NCBI RefSeq assembly: GCF_000003815.2
Contig: NC_049994.1
Location: 9,036,469-9,100,468 of the forward strand
Length of the DNA: 64,000 nucleotides
From: Branchiostoma floridae
Taxonomy: Eukaryota; Chordata; Leptocardii; Amphioxiformes; Branchiostomatidae
Direction of reading: 5' to 3'
Part shown: positions 20,101-29,696 of the stretch, in pieces
How positions within the stretch are numbered: position 1 is the stretch's first letter
Layout: each line of letters opens with the position of its first letter
Program-made: the position numbers and the translations under genes
The notes under the pieces: model-generated
Database searches by the model: none
Told to the model about the DNA's origin: nothing
What the model saw: only the letters and a program-made list of their open reading frames with translations

Positions 20101-21594
20101 TACCAATTACTCGCACCAAAATATTCAGGCCCGGTGCCGTTACTGGTACTGGACAATGAAACAGAATGACACTACTGACAAATTGTTTTTGCGTCACTAT
20201 ATTAGGATAACTTGTTGTATATGAGCATCTCTTACTTTTAAATTAAATGTAGTGGTCTTTTGAAACTAATACCGATGATTTTGTGATGAGCCAACAGTTG
20301 TGAATAAAAAAAACAAATATAATTATGTAACAGCAATAGGAGCAATTCAGCCTAGTGCCACCAGTACCATTTTTAACTGATTGATTGATTGATACCAAAC
20401 ATTGATTTGGGGAGGAAAAGGAAAGGGATTACCTCCACTTGCCAATGCAATGACTACGACCCACTGCCCTTAGCCAGTGCAAGATGACATCCCATAAGCT
20501 GATTGGACGGGAGAACAATGGACCACGCTCTGATTGGTCAAATCTATCCCAGTGCATAACGATATCCTGTAAGCTGATTGGCCATTGAACCCTATACTCT
20601 GATTGGCCATATAGATAGTGCAATATGATATCCTGTTACCTGATTGGCTATCTCCTGCCCTAACTGCTCAGGGCGCACTGCCCTAACTAGAGTAGAGGCT
20701 ATAAAAGCCAGTGCGGTACCACTCTCTTGTCATTCTGATGAAGACATTTGAATAAAAGGTCGAAACCGGTAAACCGTTGTGTCTCAGCCGTCATCCTTCT
20801 GACGCCTTATCGACCATACGACCCACTGCCCTTATGTCTAATGGAATCTGCATGCCAATGTGAAATAAGACAAAACGATAATGGACAACAGTCCAAACAA
20901 TGTGGTACTCCCTTGAATTTATGAAGCATGAAGCATGCCACATTAGTGTCTGACAAATTCATGTTTGCACCTTATCGCAGCTCCTAAAGGGCCTCAACGA
21001 CATGTCGTCTTGTTCGGATTGAGACGCCATGATGATGACTTCAGATGGGTGGATGGGTCACGTCTTACCTACACCAATTGGGCTCCAGGACAGCCTGACG
21101 ATTTTTGGCTTTACTTTGGGCAGGACTGTGGTGTAATGTACTCCAGGGTAAGACCATACTTTTTTTCTTTCATCTATATTGTAAGGATTCCAGCAGCATA
21201 GCTGAAATGTGCAAATTATCTAAAAGCAACATATGAAGTTGAGTGTATTCTAAACGAGACAATAAACATGGAGAGATTTTTCTTATAGCCTATAATTAGT
21301 TTTATGGCATTTTTAGTTAACTGACCCTACACTGTGTGCAGCAGGCTACAGATTTTCTCCCCAGACTATTATGATTATGTTACTGTTTTGGTATGGATCT
21401 TTAAATCAAGCTTTTTTTTAAAGAAAAAAAAACGTATAAAAGCTTACTTGACATTGTGTATTACTAACCCTCTGATATATTGAACATTTCAACAGAAAGA
21501 AAGATCTTATTTGGTAGGAGGGGGAGAGAAAGGGCAGTGGGATGACAACAAGTGCAGGACCAAACTTTCCTACGTTTGCAAGAAGCCAAAATGA
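8185..21594 (+). CDS. Type II membrane protein with cytoplasmic repeats, ten EGF domains and a C-type lectin domain (in-frame TGA at codon 27)
   Basis: Exons: 8185-8923, 14413-14552, 15113-15320, EGF exons 15662-15772, 15882-15992, 16107-16217, 16320-16430, 16614-16724, 16834-16944, 17063-17173, 17337-17447, 17597-17707 and 17997-18110, then lectin exons 19734-19904, 20981-21147 and 21496-21594. Phases match throughout: 2637 nt, 879 codons. Residues 1-246 are cytoplasmic with 28-residue repeats. The transmembrane segment is about 266-288, a signal anchor with no cleaved signal peptide, so the C-terminus should be outside. EGF domains of 37 residues start DINEC and carry the C-x-N-x4-Y-x-C calcium/hydroxylation pattern. 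The lectin domain has WAPGQPDD and GQWDDNKC, a QPD-type motif that in the family favours galactose. Codon 27 is TGA (8263-8265), so exon 1 is either mutated in this haplotype, recoded, or bypassed. AATAAA lies at 21604-21609. The ligand is unknown. Confidence 0.75.
8263..8265 (+). other. In-frame TGA in first coding exon of the lectin gene
   Basis: The TGA lies in the frame that is open both before it (from ATG 8185) and after it to the donor at 8923. No in-frame ATG follows until the transmembrane exon at 14427. Its local context is AGC TGA AAG. Confidence 0.7.
8686..8921 (+). repeat. Coding tandem repeat of about 28 residues in the cytoplasmic part
   Basis: Nearly three units, each with a Tyr-rich start (YKNP or YDKP), a DVY/DAY motif, a VPEDVN-like core and an acidic/Ser tail. 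The units are about 84 bp and keep the frame. The many Tyr residues could be phosphorylation sites, but this is only inference. Confidence 0.65.
8980..9101. mobile_element. Left part of a split foldback element (GTTCGCGG family)
   Basis: It aligns with the left part of the uninterrupted copy at 60344-60561: an ATGCAGAAATGTTCGCGG-like end, TTATGTTCGCGGTTTTCGCG, then a run ending at GACTACACTG. The homology stops where the LINE tail begins (ACAACAACAATC). The right part resumes at about 13632. Confidence 0.6.
9221..11955 (-). CDS. LINE reverse transcriptase with C-terminal zinc-binding motif
   Basis: The frame is open for about 910 codons from 11955 to the stop at 9221; the first Met of the long open part is at 11758. 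Family landmarks are visible: [12 protein letters not shown] (motif A), [14 protein letters not shown] (motif B) and WADDLAL (catalytic ADD motif with Trp in place of the usual Tyr or Phe). Near the C-terminus there is C-x2-C ... H-F-x3-C ([13 protein letters not shown]). The enzyme would copy LINE RNA at a nicked chromosomal target. The lack of stop codons in this part suggests a fairly young copy, but the element as a whole is interrupted and truncated. Confidence 0.85.
11971..12957. mobile_element. TA-flanked inverted-repeat element inserted in the LINE
   Basis: It starts with CCTTTGCCA and ends with TGGCAAAGG, both flanked by TA. It separates the LINE endonuclease from the reverse transcriptase, so it arrived after the LINE. 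The interior has two related AT-rich units of about 240 bp, each with TTAATTATGCAAAT, TTGCATAATT and a GTGACAAGTYTGAAAGTCC phrase. The right half, with CCGCTAGGGGG and a CACACAGACACACAG end, matches the element at 43430-44484. No transposase is present. Confidence 0.65.
12958..13631 (-). pseudogene. LINE APE-type endonuclease fragment
   Basis: The minus frame reads [12 protein letters not shown], then GDFNARTG (a core APE endonuclease motif), then SSVVDYCI and [13 protein letters not shown] (the SDH motif). The N-terminal part with the first catalytic residues is absent because the element is truncated at about 13631. The frame ends at the junction with the inserted element. The reverse transcriptase frame beyond it is shifted by one base relative to this one. 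Confidence 0.75.
13632..13725. mobile_element. Right part of the split foldback element
   Basis: It matches the right end of the copy at 60344-60561: CTTAAAACCACCGCGAA, then CGCGAAATTAAATCCCCGCG, then AACTTAAATGCACTTACAG. Together with 8980-9101 it reconstitutes one foldback element interrupted by the LINE. ACTACA-like sequence lies at both LINE junctions, a possible target-site duplication. Confidence 0.6.
14631..14722. mobile_element. Foldback element with CTAGCCTGGGTACCATCC ends
   Basis: 24-bp perfect inverted ends enclose about 44 bp, within the intron between the transmembrane and stalk exons of the lectin gene. The outer 16 bases (AGCCTGGGTACCATCC) are the same as those of the element at 22729-22901. 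Non-coding. Confidence 0.7.
15345..15481. mobile_element. Foldback element in the lectin gene intron before EGF1
   Basis: The arm around CTGGATATGATTTTGGAAAC (15371-15390) is exactly inverted at 15441-15460, and the similarity continues outward to AAAAAGCAATTACTC and GAGTAACTGCTTTTT. The loop reads, on the minus strand, ACTGAAGAAAG ... CCGAAACGTCTGAC. Confidence 0.6.
15662..17707 (+). repeat. Exon-intron tandem array: EGF exons in a four-exon higher-order repeat
   Basis: EGF1 to EGF9 are each exactly 111 bp and bounded by phase-1 introns. The introns fall into classes in the order C-A-A-B, C-A-A-B. The block EGF1-4 plus following introns (15662-16613) and the block EGF5-8 (16614-17596) are therefore copies of each other. 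EGF9 starts a third, incomplete block. Type A introns share TTCTAGACTATTTTATTTAA; type B share GTATTTATTTC and GGAATGATRTTTCTTT. Confidence 0.8.
17206..17247 (+). mobile_element. 42-bp LINE 3'-end insertion with 7-bp target duplication
   Basis: The intron between EGF7 and EGF8 matches its sister introns except for 42 extra bases plus a repeated ATTTAAT (17199-17205 and 17248-17254). The insert ends CAATAAAGGTCTTCATTCA and matches the 3' terminus of the LINE at 55923-58040 read on its coding strand (the reverse complement of the window sequence there). This fits an extremely 5'-truncated retrotransposition. Confidence 0.75.
18111..18885 (-). mobile_element. LINE 3' fragment (reverse transcriptase thumb region)
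   Basis: On the minus strand the translation includes [16 protein letters not shown], then [20 protein letters not shown] and [10 protein letters not shown], typical of the end of non-LTR reverse transcriptases. The 3' end has AATAAA and ATTCATTC directly against the EGF10 splice donor. The rest of the element is missing. It lies in the intron between EGF10 and the lectin exons. Confidence 0.75.
19092..19335 (-). mobile_element. tRNA-derived SINE
   Basis: On the minus strand, 19323-19259 is tRNA-like: box A TAGCGCAGTGG (19315-19305) and box B GGTTCGAATCC (19272-19262), with a plausible anticodon-arm region between. It continues into CCCTTGGGAAAGGCACTTTA, a phrase typical of widespread animal SINE bodies, and ends in a poly-A tail (T run 19092-19111 on the plus strand). 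Transcription would be by RNA polymerase III from the internal promoter. Confidence 0.75.
19361..19454 (+). repeat. Dispersed repeat shared with 436-530
   Basis: About 90 bp beginning GTAACAAA, including TACCCGGCAGTCCACCGGGA and ending TTTGTGGCT, matches 436-530 in the same orientation. It abuts the SINE here, but the copy at 436-530 has no tRNA part, so it is probably a separate unit or an extended SINE head. Confidence 0.55.
20455..20834 (+). mobile_element. 344-bp insertion with 18-bp flanking direct repeats, CCAAT repeats and TATA box
   Basis: TACGACCCACTGCCCTTA occurs at 20455-20472 and again at 20817-20834, bracketing the insert. Inside are three roughly 70-bp units with five GATTGG (inverted CCAAT) sites at 20501, 20532, 20576, 20601 and 20642, then TATAAAAG at 20700-20707, then CTGATGAAGAC ... 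GGTCGAAAC (20735-20766). The layout resembles a promoter-bearing terminal repeat of a retroelement; Penelope-like ends carry hammerhead-type cores of this kind. It lies in the intron between lectin exons 1 and 2. Confidence 0.5.
20700..20707 (+). promoter_or_regulatory. TATA box within the inserted element
   Basis: TATAAAAG lies downstream of five inverted CCAAT sites spaced over about 145 bp. This is a classical RNA polymerase II core promoter arrangement, though activity is only inferred. Confidence 0.4.
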
Positions 21595-22047
21595 GTAAGT
21601 ATCAATAAATTTGCAATCTATGCTGAAAAATGTCTAAACCAAGGGACACGAAATCCTGAGAGTTGGATCCAGGGAAGACTGTTGCTTTTTTTTTATTTTC
21701 AGAAATCAGAATAAAAGATGGTACAGGACTCTTATTCTGTATGTACTGAAAAGCTAGCTCTCAATGGTATAGAAGTTCTGTCCTATGTATACACTCATCA
21801 TTAAAGACTTAACGTTAGATCTACAGTGTTAAGAAGTAACTGTTGAAAAAGTCGTAAGGCCATTTTCCTGGTTGTTAACGTTATATAGTGTAGAAAGAAA
21901 TTAGGAAAAGGTCAAGATGAGATCAGAAAGTTGAGAGCAATAACTTGAACCAAGGACGTTCTTGCTTGAACAATTAGCTGTTCTTAGGCTGCTCTAAGTG
22001 TACCAAGTACCGGTAATGGATTATGTGGCATATGAGATATCTGAAGG

Positions 22048-22240
22048 AAGTTTAACTTGTTCAAATACAATCTAACATATACGTATTTAGGTGTTTCTAC
22101 CAGTTCATTCTAGTGATGCTGAAGAAGAATGACGGATGTCACACAAAACATCTCAATTTTTATTGAGAATAGATCAGTTGTAGAGATTACGTTGTATTTG
22201 AATATTGTTTACCTGTATGTCAAACTTTCAAAATGAAGTT
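22048..22240. repeat. Imperfect foldback sequence downstream of the lectin gene
   Basis: TTCAAATACAATCTAAC on the left is partly inverted on the right as GATTACGTTGTATTTGAA. The centre carries TGATGCTGAAGAAG ... AAAACATCTC, similar to the loop motifs of two other elements in the window. The rest of 21610-22727 shows nothing I recognise. Confidence 0.4.
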
Positions 22241-22728
22241 TAACTTGTGTTTGTGCTCTTAGAAGAACAGTAGCAAGCCATCATTATAAAGAAAGCCAGT
22301 GTTACACTCCATCGTCACAGACGAAATTCAAAGTGACACTAAAATTTTCATGAAGACAATATAGGAAAGATATTTTCAAAATATCAACTTCATAACTAAA
22401 TGGTTAACTACAGAAATATAGCAGCACACATTTATGAAAATAGTTACCTGACTTAATTTAGACAATGTTTAAACCATATAAACCAGTATTTCATCTAATT
22501 TAATGTTGTTTTCTTTGTGCTTCATTTTACGTTTGTGTAACAGTTGCTTATGTTTTCTTGTGTAGACTGGGGCTTCTCTGGAAAACCAGTTTGTTTGATG
22601 CTGAAGGATGATAAATAAGTAAAAAAAGACAGATTTAGAGGTTTGCAAAATATTTGACAAAAGACTAAATTCAGGAGAGTCACTTTAAACTTTAACTAAA
22701 TGGTGTTTAACATAAATGAGTGATAGCT

Positions 22729-22901
22729 AGCCTGGGTACCATCCGGAAAGTAGTTCGCTCCGGCGTTCATCATATACTATATACAGTCGCTTCTAGCTCT
22801 GACGTTCATTATACACTATATATACAGTCGCTTCTCTGTGTTTCCGACGGATAGCAGAAGCGAACATAGGAGCGAACTACTATCCGGATGGTACCCAGGC
22901 T
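22729..22901. mobile_element. Foldback element with AGCCTGGGTACCATCC ends, second copy
   Basis: Inverted arms of about 33 bp with one or two mismatches (AGCCTGGGTACCATCC, then a TAGTTCGCTCC core). The interior repeats ATACAGTCGCTTCT twice. The outer 16 bases are shared with 14631-14722. Confidence 0.7.
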
Positions 22902-23083
22902 TGGTGATAGCAGTGTATAGACTGAATAGATTTTAAAGTTTATTCCGACGAGTATGAATCTTCATAGTGATTGTTGACTAATGTATACCTACTAATAGTT
23001 TCTTGACTTAATTCAGATAATGTTGAGGTTATATAATGTTATACTTAAACAACGATACAGTACATACAAAATTTATTGTTATA

Positions 23084-23560
23084 TTTCAGCCATACCATAG
23101 GTATGGTGAAATATTTTGTATTCGTAATGTTTCTTCTTCTTCTTTCTTTCTCCTGTCAAATCTTCAAAGCGAATCATCTCCGCCGTTCCTGAACCAAATG
23201 ACTTGAAATTTGGCACAAGGGTAGAGTGGGCCAATATCCTCATGCTTTTTTTTTCTTCATTTTTTAATACCTGCTTTTGAAATGATTTTATTGAGGTTTA
23301 TGGCAATTTTTGGACCAAAACTGTAGATTTTGGCCCCCTGTACCATGGTATTACATCCGAATCAAGATAAAAGCTCCTTGATCCGAATGACCTTAAATTT
23401 GGCACAGAGGTGCCCTAGATACTTATTCAAAGGATCCATGTATAATATCTGGTGTAAATCATTTCAAAATGGCTCATTTAGGCGGTTTTTGTGGGAGAGT
23501 TTTGATTTGTGAGGCTAGAGTGCCGAGGTCAACGACCTCTAGGTCATTCTGGGGGACAGG
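23084..23560 (+). repeat. Dispersed repeat, copy 2 (partner of 6466-7260)
   Basis: It starts TTTCAGCCATACCATAGG and is nearly identical to the 6.5-kb copy over its first 200 bases (TGACTTGAAATTTGGCACAA, GTAGAGYGGGCCAAT). It is shorter because it has fewer internal units. Confidence 0.65.
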
Positions 23561-23644
23561 TGTTACCTACCTAGTCCATAGACCACCAGGTGGTTGGGGG
23601 GACAAGGTAAATCCAATTAATAACCAGCTAATGAGCGAGTGCTG

Positions 23645-24450
23645 TATGAGTCCATTGTTGGAAAGGGGTGTTTTTTTTAAATTTACTTTTAGAGTTTGGT
23701 GATAATGCCAATGCTTTTTTTTAGCCGAAGCATTTTTGCACTGATCCACTTGACATAAGACTACTACTGGGTCAGTCCATTCTTGCAAATAGGGGGATTT
23801 TTAAATCAAGTTTTGGACATGGGTGATGATTCCAAATTACATTTGTTGAATGGAAGTTGACCCCCACTGAGGAAGATTCGGCAGCCAATCAGCAATCCTG
23901 GTATTATCTTGAAGAGTCCATTCATGTACGGGGGATTTTTTTAAAAAATTCAATTTTGGCCTGGGTTGCCTATAATATAAAATGACATATATTCAGTATT
24001 TCTGGACTGGACTATTGTGCAATCTTAAACAGGGTGTGCTGGAAGATTCCTTTCTTCCACGAAGGGGGGTATTTTTTTAAATTCATTTTGTGGACTTTGG
24101 TGATTATGTCAAAGTCCTATTTTAGCGGATGTATTTTTGGATCGCTCCACTTTACATAGGGGTATAACAGAAAGAGCCTATTTTTGCACAGAGGAGGATT
24201 TTTTTTCAAATTCACTTTTGGACGGCCGGCTGCGATTCAAAATTCCATTTCTTAGCGGAAGTGTTTTTGGACTCGTCTATTTTACCTCTCTCCGTGTAGT
24301 GCACTGGAAGAGTCTATTCTTGCAGGGGTTTTGTACGATTCATTTCTTCTCATAAGTGTGATTAGTAGTTAGAAGTCATTTTAAGCAGAAGTGTTCCATT
24401 TTTGCACATGTGTAAATTTGGAACAGTCTATTACTGCATGGGAAGGGAGA
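23645..24450 (+). repeat. Degenerate tandem repeat, about six units of about 130 bp
   Basis: Units share GARTCYATTCTTGCA, a GGGGGATTTTTTT stretch and AAATTCAYTTTTGG, and are strongly diverged. They occupy the space immediately downstream of gene B where NHL exons would be expected by comparison with gene A. Confidence 0.5.
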
Positions 24451-24687
24451 TGGCTGAAATATGCTGTATTTGCTCTCAAGCAAATGTCGGTCTTTCTAGT
24501 TTTTATGTGTTTCTGTGAAGGCAAGAAAAAAATATATTGCGAGGTGAGCTGTTCTGACTGATGCCTTGGCTGTGCAAAGAGTCTTCCAACTACTGTCACT
24601 GCAGTGGGCTTGCACTACCAACCTGGTTACCTCACCTGTTGGTGTTTACACGAAAAGGGGATTCCTTTTAAACACTGTGACTAGAAC

Positions 24688-27382
24688 TTACAGAAAAATC
24701 TCTTCAGATAGATTTTCTTGAGCTGGGAACTCCAAGACCTTGGACACTTTTCCCTTGTCGGCGATACGAATTGTCTTCCATCGAACAAAGTTCTGATTGG
24801 AGCCGAGTCGTGACGCAGCCGGTGTTAGAGAGGGTTCTTTTGCTGTCTCTGATCGCTGTGCTGTGCTTGGTGCTGTGTCGGATTGCTGTCCATGTGCTGT
24901 GTCGGATTGCTGTGTAGATCTGATAGCTGTTTCTGATTGCTGTGCAGTCTTTTGAGGTGTCTCTGATTGCTGTATAGGTCCTCCTGTCGTGTCTGATTGA
25001 GGTGGAGACATTGGACCTGTCTCTGATTGTTGTGTAGATCCCTTTCCTGTATCCGGTTCAAGTGTGGGTATTCGAGGAATCTCTGACTGCCGCGAAGGCT
25101 TTTGAGCTGTTTTTGATGAAATTGTAGGTACTGGAGTCGTGTTTGAATGCTGTGTAGGTCTTGTAGCTGTATCTGGTGCCTGCACAAGTTCTCTTGTTGT
25201 GTTTAATTGCTGTGTAGGCCTCGCAGACTCACTCATTTGCCTTGTCATACTTGTCTGATTGCTGGCAGGTGTCTCAGACTGCTGTGTAGGCCTTGTAGCT
25301 GTCCCTGTCATGATAGCTGTGTCTGATTGCTGTGAATGCCTTGTAGTTGTCCATGATTGCTGTGCAGACCTGGCAGCTGTCTCGGGTTGTTGTGCAGACT
25401 TGACTGCTGCTTCAGGTTGTTGTGTAGATTCTCTCGTTGTGTACGATTGAAGTGTAGCATTCGCAGGCTCGCTTACTTGCCTTCTGATATGTGGCACAGA
25501 CTTGGTGTTCTCGTTTGGTGTTTCATGAAGAGAGAAACTGCGATTGGGAACCCAGGAGCCGTTCTTTTGCTTCTCGTCACTGTACCTCGCCGAGGCTGGC
25601 CGGTTCCTATTGCCTTGGAAAATCCCCGCCCGTATTCCCTTCTCATTTTCCCTTTCCCAGTCGTACTTCGGAGAAGACCCCGTTTCGTGACCGTTGTGGG
25701 AAACGGATCCAAAGTGAAAGGTATGTTCTTGCATATGTGAAACAACCCTAGACGACTGCGTTATGACCTCCGGGTTGTTCGTTCTGTGAACAGGTTTCTC
25801 GCCTCTTTCAAAGTATCCCACAAGACGTTCCTCAGCTGTGGTCGTTGGTATGAATGTTGCCTGAAATCCCGATGAATGTTTGACAGGCCTGTTCATGGTC
25901 TCGTACATTATCTTCAGCTTCTCTGAGATCTCTCCGTGCCGGTTGACATCCACCAACCCGCCGCGAGCCAGCTCTCTCTCCGCTTCAACGTCAAACGTCA
26001 GCAGAGTTTCTACCATGCTTTCCAACTCTTTCCTCTTCTCGGTCATGTCAGAAAAGTGTTTATGATACATCGTGTCTAACTCTTCCTGCAGTGCGTCTCC
26101 CTCTACTTGGATAGCTTGTATTCGTTCATGCACAAGTGCTTCGATGTGGCGTTCCATGGCGTTTTTCTGTGGCAGAATCTCAGTGATGGAGTTACGGACT
26201 GCCTGTAAATTTGTGACGGCTGTAGCAGACCTCTGTCGCTGGTCAGACAGAGCGGTGCCGACTCGTTCCTTCATCCTCTCTATCTGCTCCTCTATGTGAC
26301 TCACCTTGTGTGCGTTGTGGTTCCCCCTGGGACACTCCCTGCACAGCGGCTTCTCACACGTCTGGCAGTAAAACCTGTGGAGGCAAAGTTTGAACCTTTG
26401 TTTATTCACGAAAGCTCAAATTGGACTGCAGGCCGCTTTTCATTGAGGTGATGAGAGAAGAGGCCAGGGCTAGAAAAAGTACGGCACTTGACAAGTCAGC
26501 CTGACACCTTAGTGGCCTAGTATCCACATTATGCTAGGTCCTGTACGCTCCTCTGATAATTTCAGTGTCAAATATCTCAATGCCAATCGTTTCTCTGTGA
26601 TTTGATGCCTGATTATTTTCCGGGGAAGCGATCAGAGGAGAAGACTGGGATAGATACCATGTTAGCACTTACGTAGAGCACATTCAAAATATTGTAGTTC
26701 CCATAAATACTGCAGAATCTTTCTTTCATTTAACTTAAGTTGGATTACCAAACATACTACAGGAAAAAGTACATTGTATTGTCATGCACATCGTTGTTGC
26801 CGTGTAAAAGCAACTACTGGTTGTAGTTTTCATGCAATATTCAGTTTACTGATTAGTGGCATTTGAAAATGTTAGGTAAAAGATCACTGGGCTTTCTAAG
26901 CGTTTTGATTCAGTGCTGAAATTAACACTGCTTCATTTTCAGAGTTGATTCACAGAAAATGTGATGTGTACCCAACAAATCTCTTCTCACTGTATCTAAA
27001 TGTAAACGATGAATGTATGAATTATGGTGTATAGAAAAAAAGATCCGAACCTGATGGGCGCTCGCTGGTGAGTCAAACATTCGTTGATGACGTAGGGTGT
27101 GACGTAGGGCTCCTCTATGGTCCTGACCTTGAAGGACAGTCTGCTGAGGAAGACGTCCTCGGGGAAGCCGGACACGCCGCTCACGGGGACGGCGACGTCC
27201 TGACGGCAGGACGGGCAGGGGAACGTCAGGTAGCTCCCGGCACACCTGGCGACGCACGTCTCACAGTAGGTGTGGTGGCACGGCAAGGTGCGCGGCTTGA
27301 CGTAAGGACGTCTGCACAGCGGACACGTGAGGAGGTCGGTCTGGATCTGAAGCCGTATGTCTTGGCCGGGCATGGGGTCCAT
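24688..27382 (-). CDS. TRIM-like RBCC protein without NHL domain, gene B
   Basis: Two coding exons, 27382-27051 and 26374-24688, total 2019 nt (672 aa plus TAA), with the same phase-2 intron as gene A. Residues 20-59 are a C3HC4 RING almost identical to gene A, 102-136 a B-box 2, and the coiled coil is also highly similar. After about residue 240 the protein diverges: a Ser-rich stretch, then a Thr/Gln-rich tail of degenerate 11-12 residue repeats (T-Q-Q-S-E-T core). There are no NHL motifs in the frame or in downstream sequence. The stop TAA overlaps TCT|GTAAGT, a strong donor-like site of phase 2 that would not match the phase-1 NHL exons of gene A. Likely an E3 ligase with altered substrate recognition, recently duplicated from an A-like ancestor. 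Confidence 0.8.
24830..25480 (-). repeat. Coding degenerate minisatellite in gene B (Thr/Gln-rich tail)
   Basis: Roughly fifteen to twenty units of 33-36 bp, readable on the plus strand as variations of GTGTCTGATTGCTGTGTAGG. Unit lengths stay multiples of three, so the frame is kept although the units have diverged. Confidence 0.7.
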
Positions 27383-27496
27383 CCTTCAGGATCTAACACA
27401 ACATAAGAACAGTTTGTAATATTGCAGTTCCTACAATAACCGCATCGAGGCGTTTCTACTACGTAAGGATCACCTCTCCATAACCCCTATTTAATA

Positions 27497-27643
27497 ATCT
27501 CCAAGCAGATTCCTCCGGGNNNNNNNNNNNNNNNNNNNNNNNNNNNNNNNNNNNNNNNNNNNNNNNNNNNNNNNNNNNNNNNNNNNNNNNNNNNNNNNNN
27601 NNNNNNNNNNNNNNNNNNNCACCGGAGGAATCTGCTTGGAGAT
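27497..27643. mobile_element. Foldback element (CTCCAAGCAGAT family) containing an assembly gap
   Basis: ATCTCCAAGCAGATTCC... at 27497-27518 is the inverse of 27622-27643. The 100 Ns (27520-27619) fill the loop. The same end motif bounds elements at 52771-52946 and, less exactly, 49319-49455. It lies in the 5' intron of gene B. Confidence 0.65.
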
Positions 27644-28083
27644 ACATATTTAACTCCTCCCGTCGATGTGTTTTCATACGGTTTGGGTGGGATTAGGACA
27701 GCACCCAAGAAAGGAATTTCAAATCCACCGATATTAAACCTACATCGGCCAGTACTGCCGAAACCACGAGCAAAACAAAAACAACGAACATGAAGGGGGC
27801 TTTTCAAACGTCTAGATATCTGAACAGTTTACCCACCGAACGAGCGATCAAGATTTAATGACATATCTCGCATTCCCTCACGTACTACAGGTATCTGTGA
27901 TTGGACCCAACGCCTGCCTACAACTATTCAAAAATGGGAGAACAGCGTTTTAAAACAACAAATCCACAGTCCTATAATAAAAGGTACTTGGGAATCTCAA
28001 TCTCAATCTTTAATGAATGTACAGGCGGTTGAAAGAAACAGTAGTCGTTTAACGTTAATAGTAAGTAGTAGAGTTTTGTGTAC

Positions 28084-28240
28084 CTGGTTTGACGATATGC
28101 GCACGAGGGGAGGGCTGGATTATGGGTGCGAACAGAAGATGACTCAGTCTGGGTGTGAGGGAAGAAAAGTGGTCTCACTGGTTGTATCAACGACGCAAGT
28201 TCACAACTTGTAACCTCTGAACTTACGAGAGGGTGTCAGT
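28084..28240 (-). other. Probable 5' UTR exon of gene B
   Basis: It matches 5299-5465 upstream of gene A, including ACCCAGACTGWGTCA and the donor CAG|GTACAC read on the minus strand. No coding frame. It shows that the duplication giving genes A and B included upstream sequence. Confidence 0.4.
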
Positions 28241-29696
28241 CGGTGAAATTGATCGTTATTGATTGGTAGGGGCGACCGCTCCCACGAAAATCGTGTTCCC
28301 CACTTTAGAAAAGAAGATGGTTACATTGCCACATTGTCCATCATTAGTCTTTGAGGAAATGACAACAATTTCTTTGTTACGTCACATTCTTGTTCGTTGG
28401 GTCGGCTGATCAGTTGCTTGCTTGGTAGAACACAGCCATTCTTTGTCAAGCGCCAAATCCAACGATTGTAAGATGGGAAATGTCCCCAGCGGCTTTTATT
28501 CAAAGTGCAGGTTTTTAGCGCTGCAGTTCAAATCATTTCAATCCGTGCTTACAGAGCAGACCGCTCCATCAACTTGTCCAAACTGGGCTTACATTTAGTT
28601 TGTTAACACAAATAGTTGAAGCAAACAAAGCAATTATTTGCAGGATTTTTCTCTCTTTTTTTCAAATGTTTTGGCCCAAGGGTTTCAGAGTGCATCATAT
28701 TTATTGATATTGGTGTTACATCGTGAAAATGGGGGTTATGTATTGGACATCGTTCGTGTGTGCGTCTGTGTTTGTGTGTGTGCGTGCATGCGCGTGTGTC
28801 ATTCAACACGATAACTCGAGAGGACAAGGGTACATTGTCTTGATCATTTTGGTATGTGTGTTTAGGTCTTGATGGAATCTGCAGACTCCAAACATACAAA
28901 ATTACAAATGATATCTTAATTTGCACAATCAACAAGAACAATGCCACCACGACTTAGTGTTAAATGATGGGAATCTTATACTGGTGACAAGTGTAAACTA
29001 CTTAAGGGTAGTCACCATACATAAAGTTCACAAAAGCGCTACATATTTAATGGCTGTTTGAGGTAGATGAACTGTAGTTTGTGTATGAATGCCAGCAAAC
29101 CCTAAAGAACATCAACACCAGTTATGAGAATAGTAAATATTTATTGATTAAAGCTTTATCAGTCGTTAGCATTAAGAACTGTTACCCCCTTGCACGGGTC
29201 ACTCTTCATGAGTTACTTGATACCTTGTATATATACATATATTGCTGTACCTGTCTATGTTTCAGAGTAAAATGGCTAGATATAATGAAATGATTAAACA
29301 AACTCTTGTGTACCGTTGATACCAATTTTACTTGATACATGTACAACGAATCATACATCATTGGTATTCACGTTATTATACTAACTGAATTTAGCGGTCC
29401 TTCACATGTCTTAATTGCACCAGGTCCTATTAATTAATCAAATGAGAGAAGCGTGAAGAAGAAAGCAATAAAAAAATTCTCGACCTTTATCTATTCAATG
29501 TGCTCCTTCGGCTTAGCCAAGCTATCGTTTTATCGTTCGCACAGAGGGGCCCCCAATTTGAGTTGTTACTTTAAAAGTTACCCATAATTATAAAAAGTTT
29601 GAACATGACGTCACAGTTGCTATGCCGGTTTAGTCGGAAATAATCAAACCTGAATGTTTGCATGTGTATATAGTGCCATCAACGTCATAATAAGAC
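28241..29696. other. Intergenic spacer between genes B and C
   Basis: No supported exon. It contains a TG-rich microsatellite at about 28754-28801 and AT-rich sequence. No recognisable element otherwise. Confidence 0.45.

Noticed and set aside
20735-20780. Functional hammerhead ribozyme
   Set aside because: The CTGATGA and GAAAC boxes are present, but stem II is only three pairs with a mismatch at its base, and I cannot form a good stem I. Kept only as a resemblance.
24381-24687. Missing NHL exons of gene B
   Set aside because: I read the minus strand from 24687 down to 21600 and saw no NHL motif or phase-1 acceptor exon.
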